Positions 6,136-6,275 of a DNA stretch of 6,275 bases are shown here, piece by piece. Made by a program: the position numbers and the translations under genes. The stretch lies in NCBI GenBank assembly GCA_021781255.1, contig JAJXXG010000816.1:1-6275 (forward strand), in the 5' to 3' direction. Source of the stretch: Acidobacteriota bacterium. Its GTDB lineage: Bacteria > Acidobacteriota > Terriglobia > Terriglobales > Acidobacteriaceae. Each line of letters starts with the position of its first letter. Positions within the stretch are counted from its first letter, which is position 1. The notes below the pieces were generated by a model. The model was not told the origin of the DNA and did no database searches. It was given only the letters and a program-made list of their open reading frames with translations.

Positions 6136-6275
6136 CGGTAAGAACACCACATCGGAACCAGTTTAATGGAGGACGCGACGGGTAATTCATGGAATGGCTG
6201 CAACGTGAGGGAAACTACTTCGCAGGAGGGTGGTGCGACTGCACGATGATTCGAGATATATGCGGGATACGATCA

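Noticed and set aside
5524..6141. Plus-strand open frame of 205 codons
   Set aside because: It runs antisense to the full DUF1801/YdeI gene and is explained by codon bias in that GC-rich gene.
6189..6275. Plus-strand frame from an ATG at 6189 running off the window
   Set aside because: It has only 29 codons, with a GGAGG 16 bases away (too far) and no recognisable sequence. It could be real but cannot be supported.

Overview
The window looks like a piece of an Acidobacteriota chromosome, most likely class Terriglobia (relatives of Terriglobus, Granulicella or Edaphobacter). This is inferred from high G+C, GC-rich third codon positions, and protein types I recognise from that group: a PhoR-type kinase, a GH92 mannosidase, a DUF4440 lipoprotein and a DUF1801/YdeI protein. 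No marker gene fixes the taxonomy. No mobile element, CRISPR array, tRNA or rRNA is visible.

Layout. Positions 1-1382 (+) carry the C-terminal part of a PhoR-type sensor histidine kinase whose reading frame is broken at 93-95. After 28 bases on the same strand comes a secreted GH92 alpha-mannosidase-like hydrolase (1411-3756). Facing it, about 20 bases beyond its end, is a frataxin-family protein, CyaY (3777-4100, minus). A 168-base gap upstream of cyaY holds a compact nested repeat (4141-4220). Next, still on the minus strand, is a very small membrane protein with a strong ribosome binding site (4269-4460). About 530 bases without a convincing gene follow (4461-4987). Then come a DUF4440 (NTF2-like) putative lipoprotein (4988-5527, +) and, converging on it, a DUF1801/YdeI-like protein (5551-6135, minus). 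The last 140 bases contain nothing I can call.

Working together. Only the kinase and the GH92 enzyme are spaced like a possible transcription unit; the others are monocistronic or convergent. The kinase should pass phosphate to a response regulator that lies outside the window. The GH92 enzyme would trim mannose from glycans outside the cytoplasm. CyaY and the DUF1801 protein belong to families linked by fold to iron handling, but the sequence does not show that they cooperate.

I see no evidence for a new multi-gene system. The points most worth a second look are the broken kinase frame, the 4141-4220 repeat, and the frataxin homologue with changes in its signature strand.
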